Origin: an uncultured Ruminococcus sp.
GTDB lineage: Bacteria; Bacillota; Clostridia; Oscillospirales; Acutalibacteraceae
NCBI GenBank assembly: GCA_902762375.1
Contig: CACWNY010000007.1
Location: 1-64,000 of the forward strand
Length of the DNA: 64,000 bases
Direction: 5' to 3'
The notes under the pieces are model-generated. The model ran no database searches. It worked only from the letters and a program-made list of their open reading frames with translations, and had not been told where the DNA came from. Below, one piece after another: positions 34,593 through 43,202 of this stretch. How positions within the stretch are numbered: the stretch's first letter is position 1; every line of letters begins with the position of its first letter. Made by a program: the position numbers and the translations under genes.

Positions 34593-35155
34593 ATGTCTAT
34601 GATTTTGACGATACGATTTATAAAGGTGACAGTACCGCAAATTTCTTTCTGTATTGTCTGAAAAAACACCCAAAAATCATTGTGACATTTCCATCTACCG
34701 CATGGGCAGTATTCAGATTTTATGTGCTGAAAAAGGGAACGAAAACACAGTTCAAAGAAGTTTTTTACCGCTTTCTGAAATATTGCGATGTGGAAAAAGA
34801 TTTGGAAGATTTCTGGAGTGTTCATATTCACCGTATCAAAACATGGTACAAACAACAACATAAAAGTACAGATGTTATTATTTCCGCTTCGCCTGAATTT
34901 CTGTTAAAAATCCCTTGTCAGAAATCGGGTATAAAATGTCTTATGGCAAGTAAAGTCGACCCGCACAGCGGAAAATATACAGGGGAAAACTGTCACGGAA
35001 AAGAAAAAGTACGCAGATTTTATGAAAAATTCGGTAATGATACGGTTATAGACGAATTTTACTCCGATTCTTACAATGATACTCCTCTTGCTGAAATTGC
35101 TGTACAAAGTTTCATGGTGAAAGATGATGAAATTGTTTCATGGCAGTTCAGATGA
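34589..35155 (+). CDS. HAD-IB family phosphatase (SerB-like)
   Basis: The 188-residue protein has HAD motif I VYDFDDTIYKGDST, motif II IISASPEF, and motif III/IV FYSDSYNDTPLAEIA. The pattern and a small helical cap with LKKGTKTQFKEVFY match HAD-IB hydrolases related to phosphoserine phosphatase, whose substrates are often unknown. It overlaps the comF stop by four bases (ATGA), so it is in the recD2-comF operon. Confidence 0.75.
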   Translation: MNVYDFDDTIYKGDSTANFFLYCLKKHPKIIVTFPSTAWAVFRFYVLKKGTKTQFKEVFYRFLKYCDVEKDLEDFWSVHIHRIKTWYKQQHKSTDVIISASPEFLLKIPCQKSGIKCLMASKVDPHSGKYTGENCHGKEKVRRFYEKFGNDTVIDEFYSDSYNDTPLAEIAVQSFMVKDDEIVSWQFR

Positions 35156-35156
35156 C

Positions 35157-35927
35157 CTATGCTAAATCTGTAGACTGTTCTGTTTCTGTAGACTGCTCCG
35201 TTTTGGCGATGTATTCCAGAATACCGCAATAAACACCGAAAGCCATCTGTTTTTGATAATTGCTGTCTTTCAGTTTTTCCAATTCTTCACGGTTGGACAA
35301 GAAGCCACACTCCACCAGAACACATGGCTGTGTACAACGGTATAATAAAAAAATATTTTTGTCCGCTTTTTTATTTTGCCTTTGATTATCGGGTTGCAAC
35401 AGACCTGTAACCGACAAGCGTATACTTTCGGCAAGGTTTTCACTTTCGGGATTGTTTGGGGAGAAAAATACCTGTGTTCCATGATATTTTTCTTTGTCAA
35501 ATTTGTTCTGGTGAATACTTACGATAATCGCATTGCTGTCTGCATTGAAAATTTTTAAACGGTTGTGCATATCTGATGTTTTTTTTGCCTTTAAAGTAGT
35601 ACAGTCATCGTCATAGATGGCTGTATCTTTGTTTCGGGTCATGACCGTTCTTAAATTGCCTGACTGACAAAATAATTGTAACTGTTGTGCTATTTTTAAA
35701 TTAATATCTTTCTCGTTAGTGCCGTCCAAAGCTACTGCTCCACCGTCTTCCCCACCGTGTCCTGCGTCAATCACCACTGTCGGTAATGATGAACGGCTTG
35801 GCGTATTCCCTGTGGCAGTCACAGCTCTACGATAATTCATCAAAGAAATTACTGCTACTGTCAACAGTAATAAGAAAATTCCTGATAATCGTAAAAATCG
35901 CATACCATCTTTTTTCGTCAGTACCAT
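35157..35927 (-). CDS. cwlD: N-acetylmuramoyl-L-alanine amidase CwlD-like
   Basis: The 256-residue protein has an N-terminal membrane anchor (about 12-27) and an amidase_3 domain: VVIDAGHGGEDGGAV (first zinc His), NEKDINLKIAQQL (Glu ligand), VSIHQNKF (second His) and CVLVECGFLSNREE (catalytic Glu). CwlD strips peptide from spore-cortex muramic acid so that muramic lactam can form. With other sporulation genes nearby, CwlD is the best reading, but a vegetative amidase is not excluded. Confidence 0.82.
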   Translation of the reverse strand: MVLTKKDGMRFLRLSGIFLLLLTVAVISLMNYRRAVTATGNTPSRSSLPTVVIDAGHGGEDGGAVALDGTNEKDINLKIAQQLQLFCQSGNLRTVMTRNKDTAIYDDDCTTLKAKKTSDMHNRLKIFNADSNAIIVSIHQNKFDKEKYHGTQVFFSPNNPESENLAESIRLSVTGLLQPDNQRQNKKADKNIFLLYRCTQPCVLVECGFLSNREELEKLKDSNYQKQMAFGVYCGILEYIAKTEQSTETEQSTDLA

Positions 35928-35987
35928 GCAAGCACCTCATCTTGTTTTGATACAGTATATTTATCTTCCGCTAAAAATATGTTTAAA

Positions 35988-36090
35988 AATTAAAGGGCTT
36001 TGCCCTTTAAAATCCCACAAGGGGCTACCGCCCCTTGACCCCGTCCACTTTTTGAAAAAAAGTGGACAAAAACTTTTACTTGTCATAGCT
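35988..36090. repeat. Modular palindromic intergenic repeat, copy 7 (half)
   Basis: Only the left half: TTAAAGGGCTTTGCCCTTTAA, AAGGGGCTACCGCCCCTT, CCACTTTTTGAAAAAAAGTGG and the centre start TTGTCATAGCTGAAC. It joins a unit B of the AAGGGGC type to a C stem of the CCAC/GTGG type, showing that modules recombine. Confidence 0.85.
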
Positions 36091-36121
36091 GAACATGGGA
36101 TTATCCTATTGACGGCAAATT

Positions 36122-36156
36122 TAAAAGACAATGTATAAAAAATACACTGTCTTTTT
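36122..36156. terminator. Terminator of the amino-acid ABC transporter operon
   Basis: AAAAGACAATGTAT and ATACACTGTCTTTTT form a stem with one mismatch around a short A-rich loop, just beyond the stop of the ATPase gene (minus strand); T-runs are present on both strands. Confidence 0.75.
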
Positions 36157-36161
36157 CGTTT

Positions 36162-36905
36162 TTACAATACTTTGGAAAGAAAATCTTTCAGTCTTGTATT
36201 TTGGGGATTTTCAAAAAAACTTTTCGGGTCTGACTGCTCTACAATAACACCGCCGTCTACAAATGCTACACTGCTTGCCACTTCTCTGGCAAATCCCATT
36301 TCATGCGTAACAACTACCATCGTCATACCGTCTTTTGCCAACTGCTTCATAACTTCCAGTACTTCCCCTACCATTTCAGGGTCTAATGCACTTGTCGGCT
36401 CGTCAAAAAGCATAACATCAGGGTTCATGCACAATGCCCTGACTATCGCAATTCTTTGTTTCTGTCCGCCTGAAAGCTGTGACGGATATGCGTTGGCTCT
36501 GTCCTGTAATCCTACTTTTTTCAAAAGCTCCATAGCTTTTTCTTCGGCAGTCGTTTTATCCATCTGCAGTAATTTTATGGGAGCTATCGTCATATTTTTC
36601 AGTACAGTCATATGAGGAAATAAATTGAACTGCTGAAACACCATGCCCATTTTTTGTCGGTGTAAATTGATGTTGACCGATTTATCCGTAATATCTGTTC
36701 CTTCAAAAAAGATTTTGCCGTCACTTGGTTCTTCCAGAAGGTTCAGACAACGCAGAAATGTCGATTTTCCTGACCCCGACGCTCCTACAACTACCAGTAC
36801 ATCGCCTTTTCTGATTTCAGCATTAATTCCTTTGAGGACTTCGGTATCACCGAAACGCTTATGTAATTTCTCTACTTTAATCAATACTTCATTATCAGTG
36901 TTCAT
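36162..36905 (-). CDS. Polar amino-acid ABC transporter ATPase (GlnQ-like)
   Basis: The 247-residue ATPase has Walker [31 protein letters not shown] and Walker [20 protein letters not shown], followed by [18 protein letters not shown], the pattern of the polar amino-acid subfamily. It powers uptake through the permease encoded just upstream, overlapping it by 11 bases. The transported amino acid cannot be specified. Confidence 0.93.
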   Translation of the reverse strand: MNTDNEVLIKVEKLHKRFGDTEVLKGINAEIRKGDVLVVVGASGSGKSTFLRCLNLLEEPSDGKIFFEGTDITDKSVNINLHRQKMGMVFQQFNLFPHMTVLKNMTIAPIKLLQMDKTTAEEKAMELLKKVGLQDRANAYPSQLSGGQKQRIAIVRALCMNPDVMLFDEPTSALDPEMVGEVLEVMKQLAKDGMTMVVVTHEMGFAREVASSVAFVDGGVIVEQSDPKSFFENPQNTRLKDFLSKVL

Positions 36906-37626
36906 TACTACGCAATCTCCTCTCCAGTTTTTTCAGAAGTGCTGACAAAATCAATACCAGTATCAGATAAATCAATGCTACCACTATCAACGGAAAAAAT
37001 GCTTCGTAAGTTCGGGAACGGATAAGATTTCCCACATAAGTAAGGTCTTGTAAAGCAACATAACCTGCTATAGAAGTTTCTTTTAACAGTACAATAAATT
37101 CATTGCCTAAAGCCGGAAGAATATTTTTAATTGCCTGTGGAATAATTACCCATATCATTGTCTGTGTGTAGTTCAATCCTAACGAACGACTTGCCTCAGA
37201 TTGTCCCTTATCAATAGACATAATTCCTGAACGCACTATCTCTGCTACATATGCCCCTGAATTTAAGCCGAATGATAAAATCGCTGAAAATATACCGTTT
37301 CTGGAGGACGCAAAAATTACATAGTACATAATCATCAACTGGATAACTGCAGGCGTTCCTCTAATGACGGTGATATAAATGTTACAGATGAAATTCAGAA
37401 ATTTCAAAATATAATCGCTGAATTTACGACATTTTTTATTGCCTAAAGTCATATCGTGTGTGGAACGAATTATTGCAATCAGAAATCCTACCGCTATGCC
37501 GATAAGTGTAGCAAAAAATGTGATTTCCAGCGTAACGCCAAGACCTTTAAGCAGTTGCAACCAGCGGTCATCGGTAATAAAGGTTTTTGTAAAACTTTTG
37601 GAAATACTTTCAAAAAATTCATTCAT
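36895..37626 (-). CDS. Polar amino-acid ABC transporter permease
   Basis: The 243-residue protein has about five membrane segments, the HisMQ-type start ([20 protein letters not shown]), and the EAA-loop-like [35 protein letters not shown] single permease gene suggests a homodimer. It is expressed with the ATPase; the substrate-binding gene lies upstream across an attenuator. Confidence 0.93.
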   Translation of the reverse strand: MNEFFESISKSFTKTFITDDRWLQLLKGLGVTLEITFFATLIGIAVGFLIAIIRSTHDMTLGNKKCRKFSDYILKFLNFICNIYITVIRGTPAVIQLMIMYYVIFASSRNGIFSAILSFGLNSGAYVAEIVRSGIMSIDKGQSEASRSLGLNYTQTMIWVIIPQAIKNILPALGNEFIVLLKETSIAGYVALQDLTYVGNLIRSRTYEAFFPLIVVALIYLILVLILSALLKKLERRLRSNEH

Positions 37627-37646
37627 AATAATAATACCTTTTCTGT

Positions 37647-37690
37647 AAAAACAGCCGTCACCGTATACTGAAAACGCTGACGGCTGTCTG
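37647..37690 (-). terminator. Attenuator between substrate-binding protein and permease genes
   Basis: On the minus strand ACAGCCGTCA (37678-37687) pairs with TGACGGCTGT (37651-37660), followed by TTTTTAC. Located inside the operon, it should leave more transcript for the binding protein than for the membrane parts, as is usual for ABC importers. Confidence 0.75.
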
Positions 37691-37701
37691 TTTATAAGAA
37701 A

Positions 37702-38538
37702 TTATTCTTTCACAATCATAACCTGTGTGGCTGTGGTATAGGAATCGGTAAAGTTGACAGCTTCTTTTCTTTCGTCCGTTACCGTCATTCCTGCCATACC
37801 AAAATCTGCCTTTCCTGTTGTTACCGCTGTAATGATGGAATCAAAATCCATATCATCAATCACCAGTTTGTAACCCATTTTGTCGCATACTGCCTGTGCA
37901 ATCATTGCGTCTATACCAACAATTTCTCCGCCCTCTTTATATTCGTAGGGTTCAAATGCCGCATTGGTTGCCATGTGAAGTTCGCCTTTTGATGTGTCTG
38001 TACCGTCAGGTGTGGTGTAGGGAGATTTTCCTTTGGTGTCATCGCCAATATAATTGTCAATGATTTTCTGTACTGTACCGTCTTTTTTGAGTTCTGCAAG
38101 TGCTTTATTGAAATTTGTGGTAAGTTCACTATTATCTTTTGCAATCGCTACTGCATATTCTTCTTTTTCAAAAGGTTCCTCAAGAATTTTCAGTCCCTCA
38201 TTCTGTTCAACAAATGCTTTAGCGGGTTCATTGTCGATAATTACACAGTCAACTTTTCCCTGTGACAGTGCCAGTACTGCATCTGCTCCTTTGTTGAAGC
38301 GTTCGATTACAGAACCTTCTTCTTCATAGTCAGACGCATAAATATCTCCTGTTGTCCCCATCTGAACACCGATTTTTGCTCCTTTAAGGTCATCTTTGGT
38401 GGCAATCTTCTTTGTTTCCTGTGTAGTACTTGCTGTGGAATTGCCTGTATCGGTTCCGCCTGTGCCACATGAAGAAAGCATAAGACTTGAGGTTGTGAGG
38501 ATTGCTCCTACTAAAATTACTGACAATAATTTTTTCAT
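37702..38538 (-). CDS. Amino-acid ABC transporter substrate-binding lipoprotein
   Basis: The 278-residue protein has a lipoprotein signal (MKKLLSVILVGAILT ... LMLSSC, Cys near residue 24) and an SBP_bac_3 domain in an unusual order: KIGVQMGTTGDIYASDY and the DNEPAKAF segment come first, while the family's usual opening motif (LHMATNAAFEPYEYKEGGEIVGIDAMIAQAV, quoted in parts) comes in the second half, followed by DFGMAGMTVTDERKEAVNF. The domain halves therefore look circularly permuted compared with standard HisJ/FliY proteins. Confidence 0.85.
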   Translation of the reverse strand: MKKLLSVILVGAILTTSSLMLSSCGTGGTDTGNSTASTTQETKKIATKDDLKGAKIGVQMGTTGDIYASDYEEEGSVIERFNKGADAVLALSQGKVDCVIIDNEPAKAFVEQNEGLKILEEPFEKEEYAVAIAKDNSELTTNFNKALAELKKDGTVQKIIDNYIGDDTKGKSPYTTPDGTDTSKGELHMATNAAFEPYEYKEGGEIVGIDAMIAQAVCDKMGYKLVIDDMDFDSIITAVTTGKADFGMAGMTVTDERKEAVNFTDSYTTATQVMIVKE

Positions 38539-38800
38539 TCTAAATTCTCTCCTTTAAATTTAAGAAAATATTATACCATATAATGATAATATATTGATGG
38601 CAAAAAATCAAGTAAAATATCTCTCTTTTAAAAGAAACTTGTCAAAAAATCAATATAATTTTTCTTTTATCAAAATATGTGTATTATCTTTGTCGAAATT
38701 TTCATGGTATTTTTTTATTTTTAGGAATAAAAGATAAAAACTAACAGATAATATTGTTGCAAAATAAAATAATAAAGGAAATAAAAGGAGATTTTTATAT

Positions 38801-39340
38801 ATGAAAGCAACAGGAATTGTACGAAGAATAGATGATTTAGGAAGAATAGTCATTCCAAAAGAAATTCGGCGTACACTTCGCATAAAAGATGGCGATGCTC
38901 TGGAAATATATACCGATACAGACGGTGAAGTTATTTTTAAAAAATATTCTCCTGTGGGAGAACTCAGCGATTTTGTCAGCACTTATGCAGAAGTTATCAG
39001 TAAAGTAGGAAATTTTCCTGTACTGATAAGCGACCGTGACCATATTGTGGCAGTCGCTGGTATCTCTAAACGGGAATTTCTGGAAAGGCGTATCACACCA
39101 TCAGCAGAAGAATTTATCGAAAACAGAAAAAATTATCATTTTTCAAAAGAACAATCTCTCCTACAACCTGTGGAAGGTATGGATAATCAGGCACTGCTCA
39201 TTTATCCCATAATTTCGGCAGGTGATGTAACAGGAAGTGTTATCATGCTCAGCACATCTGAAAAGCATATCCCAAGTGATTCCGATATTAAATTAATCCA
39301 GTCAGCGTCCGCCTTTCTTGGCAAGCAAACCGAAGAATAA
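38801..39340 (+). CDS. spoVT: Stage V sporulation protein T
   Basis: The N-terminal AbrB-type swapped-hairpin domain (MKATGIVRRIDDLGRIVIPK, RRTLRIKDGDALEIY) is followed by a GAF-like domain (VGNFPVLISDRDHIVAVAGISK ... GSVIMLS), the SpoVT layout at 179 residues. It is a late forespore regulator of SigG genes. AAAAGGAG precedes ATG by about nine bases. The upstream region 38580-38780 is very AT-rich; no clear SigG promoter was found by eye. Confidence 0.93.
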   Translation: MKATGIVRRIDDLGRIVIPKEIRRTLRIKDGDALEIYTDTDGEVIFKKYSPVGELSDFVSTYAEVISKVGNFPVLISDRDHIVAVAGISKREFLERRITPSAEEFIENRKNYHFSKEQSLLQPVEGMDNQALLIYPIISAGDVTGSVIMLSTSEKHIPSDSDIKLIQSASAFLGKQTEE

Positions 39341-39347
39341 ATGATTT

Positions 39348-39606
39348 ATTAAAGGGCTACCGCCCTTTAAAATCCTGTGTTAAGGGCGTTGCCCTTAACA
39401 ATCCTATCAGGGGCTTTGCCCCTGAACCCCACGAACTTGCCCTCAAAAGTTCGACAAAAACTTTTCTGGTTCACTTCGTTTGGAATGATTATCTGACATT
39501 CGGCTGTGACACTTAAAAGTTTTTTGTCCACTTTTTTTCAAAAAAGTGGGCAGGGTCAAGGGGCGGCAGCCCCTTGTGGGATTTTTAAGGGCAAAGCCCT
39601 TAAACT
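39348..39606. repeat. Modular palindromic intergenic repeat, copy 8 (complete)
   Basis: Contains TTAAAGGGCTACCGCCCTTTAA, TTAAGGGCGTTGCCCTTAA, CAGGGGCTTTGCCCCTG, GAACTTGCCCTCAAAAGTTC (loop changed, stem kept), the centre GGTTCACTTCGTTTGGA ... CGGCTGTGACACTTAAAAG, CCACTTTTTTTCAAAAAAGTGG, CAAGGGGCGGCAGCCCCTTG and TTAAGGGCAAAGCCCTTAA. Confidence 0.9.
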
Positions 39607-39628
39607 ACATAAAAGTTCAAGGTAAATA

Positions 39629-39658
39629 TTGACAAACTCTAACAGTTTATGATACATT
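39629..39658 (+). promoter_or_regulatory. Possible sigma-A promoter for the MFS gene
   Basis: TTGACA (39629-39634) and TACATT (39653-39658) with an 18-base spacer, starting right after repeat copy 8. Confidence 0.45.
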
Positions 39659-39713
39659 ATAGACAAAGGTAACATTGCCTTTTTGTATATTTTTTATCAT
39701 TGGAGGACTGTCA

Positions 39714-40943
39714 ATGAATAACAAATGGATTAGGTCGGCAATTCCTGCACTGCTTATTCATATCAGTGTGGGTACTGTGTATTGTTGGGCAACTTTCAAA
39801 CAGACTGTCGCAGAACAAATCGGCATGAGCAATTTTGCTGTAGGGTGGGCTTTTTCACTGGCAATATTCTTTCTGGGTATGTCGGCAGCCTTTACAGGGA
39901 AATTCGTGGAAAAAGATATCCATAAATCCTCTTTGATTGCCTGTATCTGTTTCTCACTCGGCATGATAGGAACAGGATTGACTATCCGTTTTTTCAGCGG
40001 TTATGTTGCACTGATTGGTATATACCTGTTTTACGGTGTCATTATGGGTATCGGTCTGGGTGTTGGATATCTTACCCCCGTTAAAACATTGATGTTATGG
40101 TTTTCGGATAATAAAGGACTCGCAACAGGCATTTCAATTATGGGATTCGGACTTGCTAAAGCTATCGCTACACCTGTTATGAATATCCTGCAAGACAAAT
40201 TCGGTATTTCTTTCATGTTCGTTTCTTTGGGAATTGTCTATTTTGTCCTGATGTTTCTCGGTCATATTCTTCTGAAAAAACCTGATGGCTGGGTTGAAAA
40301 AGATAATACTGAAAAATTTCATCTCGCTACTCTGTTCTCTGATAAAAAGGAAATTATCGGTATCTGGCTGATGTTCTATCTGAATATCCATTGCGGTCTG
40401 ATGATAATTTCTTATGAAAAACAAGTCTTATCCCTTACTTTTGCTTTCTCTCTCAGTCTGGCAACCATTCTGAATGTTGTTCCTTCATGTACGGCAATCG
40501 CTAACGCTCTGGGAAGAATTGGCTACTCCTCTTTGTCAGATAAACTTAAACAAAGAAATACTATCTATAAAGTTATTTTTATCAGTTGTATCTTTGTTTC
40601 TATTGCCGTAATTGTGGCTAACGGTATTACTTCTATATCTCCTCTGCTTTTGGGGATTGCTATGATTGGTTACTTACTGGTTGTCAATCTTGGTTACGGA
40701 GGCGGTTTCTCTACTTTACCTGCACTCCTTTCTGAAAGATATGGTATGGAAAATATCAGTAAAATACACGGTCTTGTACTTTCTGCGTGGGCTATCGCAG
40801 GTCTTACAGGCAACAATACAACCGAAATCATTCTGAAACTCTCTGACAACAGCTATCAGAATGTGTTTATTGTTTCTGCAACATTATATACTGTTGCTTT
40901 GCTGGTGTGTATTTTCATGGTGAAAAATAAAAAACAAAAATAA
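39714..40943 (+). CDS. MFS transporter, OFA (oxalate/formate antiporter) type
   Basis: The 409-residue protein has 12 predicted membrane segments and the OFA-family opening PALLIHISVGTVYCWATFKQ and GIGLGVGYLTPVKTLMLWF, with the late motif GYGGGFSTLPALLSERYG. The substrate is probably a small organic anion; it cannot be fixed from sequence. GGAGG nine bases before ATG 39714 decides this start over the upstream one. Confidence 0.85.
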   Translation: MNNKWIRSAIPALLIHISVGTVYCWATFKQTVAEQIGMSNFAVGWAFSLAIFFLGMSAAFTGKFVEKDIHKSSLIACICFSLGMIGTGLTIRFFSGYVALIGIYLFYGVIMGIGLGVGYLTPVKTLMLWFSDNKGLATGISIMGFGLAKAIATPVMNILQDKFGISFMFVSLGIVYFVLMFLGHILLKKPDGWVEKDNTEKFHLATLFSDKKEIIGIWLMFYLNIHCGLMIISYEKQVLSLTFAFSLSLATILNVVPSCTAIANALGRIGYSSLSDKLKQRNTIYKVIFISCIFVSIAVIVANGITSISPLLLGIAMIGYLLVVNLGYGGGFSTLPALLSERYGMENISKIHGLVLSAWAIAGLTGNNTTEIILKLSDNSYQNVFIVSATLYTVALLVCIFMVKNKKQK

Positions 40944-40972
40944 TCTTTTTAATAATCTCTTTGCATTATCAA

Positions 40973-41010
40973 AAAAGTGTAAGTCCATCAGCATTTGGAC
41001 TTACACTTTT
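40973..41010. terminator. Bidirectional terminator
   Basis: AAAAGTGTAAGTCC and GGACTTACACTTTT form a perfect 14-base stem around a 10-base loop between two convergent genes. Confidence 0.88.
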
Positions 41011-41033
41011 ACTATTTATAGTGAGTAACTTCT

Positions 41034-41618
41034 TTAATTTGCAAAATCATAAGTGAGTTCAGATGAATTATTTACTTTTTCAGCTTCTTCTTTTTGGTCG
41101 TAAATATGCGTTGCTTCATTGATTAATTTACCATCTTCACTAGTTTTGCTTACATTCATTGAGAACATATTGAGCAATGTTTTTAACTGCATTTCTTCTT
41201 CCTCGTTTGGTTTACAAGTTTTGAGGTATTTTACAATAGGTCTTATATACCTACTTTCGACCCCTTCTTCAGCTATACCACCAGCATCTAATCTTCCACA
41301 ACCTGTTTTCTCTGAAACATTATCAAGGATTTTTTGCAGTTGATTTGTTTGAGCATCTATTCTGTCGCTTTCCGCTTTTAATTCAGCCCGTTCTTCATCA
41401 GTTACAGGTTCATCGGTTGATATTTCTACTTTACCATTTTCACAGTCCCTTATAAATTGTTCTTTTTCTTCCAACAAAGCCTTTTTTTCAGGTGAATAAT
41501 ATGGTTCAGAACTGGCACTTAAACTTGACCAGACTGCTATACCTCCCACCACTACTAAAACAACTAAACTGCTTGTTAAAATAACTCTGGCTTTCTTTGA
41601 GATTTCTTTACTATTCAT
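41034..41618 (-). CDS. Membrane-anchored coiled-coil protein of unknown function
   Basis: The 194-residue product has one N-terminal membrane segment (about 12-32, VILTSSLVVLVVVGGIAVW) and a charged, Glu/Lys-rich outside part likely to form coiled coil (KKALLEEKEQFIRDCENG, DEERAELKAESDRIDAQTNQL). No known family. AAAGGAAAA lies before ATG. Confidence 0.55.
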   Translation of the reverse strand: MNSKEISKKARVILTSSLVVLVVVGGIAVWSSLSASSEPYYSPEKKALLEEKEQFIRDCENGKVEISTDEPVTDEERAELKAESDRIDAQTNQLQKILDNVSEKTGCGRLDAGGIAEEGVESRYIRPIVKYLKTCKPNEEEEMQLKTLLNMFSMNVSKTSEDGKLINEATHIYDQKEEAEKVNNSSELTYDFAN

Positions 41619-41702
41619 AACTATTTTCCTTTCTAATTTTAATTAATTCTCCGCTAATAATACTATAACATAAATTATATAATTAATTTATAAATTAACT
41701 AT

Positions 41703-41848
41703 CTATAAATGAGCAAATCTGAAAATTGCACAAATACTTGTCATTCCGAACGCAGTGAGGAATCTTTTTTAAGACCCTTCACTGCGTTCAGGGTGACGTA
41801 TATTTATTGTGCATAATCACGAAAAACAATAAATTTACTCATTTATAG
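41703..41848. mobile_element. 146-bp MITE with terminal inverted repeats and 8-bp target duplication
   Basis: The ends CTATAAATGAGCAAAT and ATTTACTCATTTATAG are inverted repeats with one mismatch in 16. TTAACTAT flanks both sides exactly (41695-41702 and 41849-41856). The interior is palindromic over most of its length: GCACAAATA with TATTTATTGTGC, and GAACGCAGTGA with TCACTGCGTTC. No ORF. The rest of 41619-42045 is very AT-rich and shows nothing further. Confidence 0.85.
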
Positions 41849-42044
41849 TTAACTATATTATATACCATATAATGTAATTGTTAATAACTTTTTGAAATTT
41901 TGTCACACCATATAAAAAACATCATTTTTTGTGTAGTCCAATATTATTTATATTTTAGTATGTAGGAAATTTATCTTAACAAAGTTTATTTTTTAATATA
42001 ATTTATATATCTTAATATCTTAGAAAATAATATTATCTATTTTT

Positions 42045-42087
42045 TATAAAAAAGTCGTTGAAAAACAAATTTTTCAACGACTTTTTT
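42045..42087. terminator. Terminator overlapping the end of the YoaK-family gene
   Basis: AAAAAAGTCGTTGAAAAA and TTTTTCAACGACTTTTTT form a perfect 18-base stem with a 4-base loop; on the minus strand the left arm encodes the last codons of the gene. Confidence 0.88.
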
Positions 42088-42721
42088 CTTGCTTATGTAT
42101 CAGCATAGCAACTGCCATTATCGGCAAAATCAGTAAAAACAAACTTTCTTTTCCGTATATCAGCGTCCCTATTGCTGAAAAAAACACACCTGCATAATAA
42201 CTTAATAAGGTCTTTGCGTAAAACTTTGCTTTCAAAAGCATTTTTTTGTCTTTCGTGCAAATGTATTCCGTCAATGAGGTGGCAAACTGGCGGAAATTGT
42301 TAGAAGAAAATATTGTTGACGAATTATACCCGTTCGCACCTGAAAATACACTCCATTGAAAAGGCATAACAAAAAACAATGGCAAAATGTAAATCATATT
42401 ATCCAGATTTTTCGGCATAAAAGCAAGCAAAATAATTGCCATCAAGTGAAATAGCAGACTTAAATATTTTTTGTTCACCCGACTGTGCTTCGATAAAATC
42501 ACCGACAAAGCAAATCCTGAAAAATAAACCACTATCCCCACTATCCTGAGCAATGCGGAATATAAGTTATTTCCTACCACAATGTCCGTTACAATATTAA
42601 TCATGTTCACTGTCTGTGCATTACCGAAAACATTGCAAAAATTCAATACCGCAAATCCTCCGAAAAATCCACCTATCATCGACATCATAAAATGAGTGTA
42701 GTACTCCAGTCTGTCTTTCAT
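42074..42721 (-). CDS. YoaK/DUF1275-family membrane protein
   Basis: The 215-residue protein has about six membrane segments with the DUF1275 layout (MMSMIGGFFGGFAVLNF, then MPFQWSVFSGANGYNSSTIF). The transported or bound ligand is unknown. ATG 42721 follows AGAGGTG by nine bases; the in-frame GTG at 42733 is part of that site. Confidence 0.75.
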   Translation of the reverse strand: MKDRLEYYTHFMMSMIGGFFGGFAVLNFCNVFGNAQTVNMINIVTDIVVGNNLYSALLRIVGIVVYFSGFALSVILSKHSRVNKKYLSLLFHLMAIILLAFMPKNLDNMIYILPLFFVMPFQWSVFSGANGYNSSTIFSSNNFRQFATSLTEYICTKDKKMLLKAKFYAKTLLSYYAGVFFSAIGTLIYGKESLFLLILPIMAVAMLIHKQEKSR

Positions 42722-42863
42722 TTTTCTGCACACCTCTTGTCATTACACCCCATTATTATAGCACTTTCTTTTTTGACTGTAAATGACAATTTTTACTATA
42801 CACATTTGTCTTTTTTGCCTTTTAATGGTTATTTTTTCGTTATTTCCGATAATAAATTGCTAC

Positions 42864-43145
42864 TCAATTATGGAATAAATCCCTGAACTTTCTTTTTGGT
42901 CTTGACGGAATATTGTAATTGACCAGTATAGTATCTTCTCCTATCAGTTCGATACATTCCAGCTTGATGACAATATCTTCTCCCCTGCCCAATAATCCGA
43001 AACATCTCCATCTTCCATAAATGACAAGTGACATAATACTTGCATTTTTGGTATCTATCTCAACATCGTCTACAAATCCCATTCGGCAACCGTCACGGGC
43101 ATTGATAATCTCTTTATGTTTCAGTTCGCTCACCTTACATATCAT
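42864..43145 (-). CDS. YlmC/YmxH-family sporulation-associated protein (PRC-barrel)
   Basis: The 93-residue protein reads MICKVSELKHKEIINARDG, then RMGFVDDVEIDTKNASIMSLVIYG, a PRC-barrel domain typical of the YlmC/YmxH family found in spore formers. Its molecular role is unknown. AAGAGGTG lies seven bases before ATG 43145. It is 57 bases after the SCIFF maturase start-to-stop direction (downstream on the minus strand) and may share its transcript. Confidence 0.82.
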   Translation of the reverse strand: MICKVSELKHKEIINARDGCRMGFVDDVEIDTKNASIMSLVIYGRWRCFGLLGRGEDIVIKLECIELIGEDTILVNYNIPSRPKRKFRDLFHN

Positions 43146-43202
43146 AAATAACACCTCTTAACCATATATTATCTATGATATGCCTCTGTCTGTATTTTAT
43201 GA

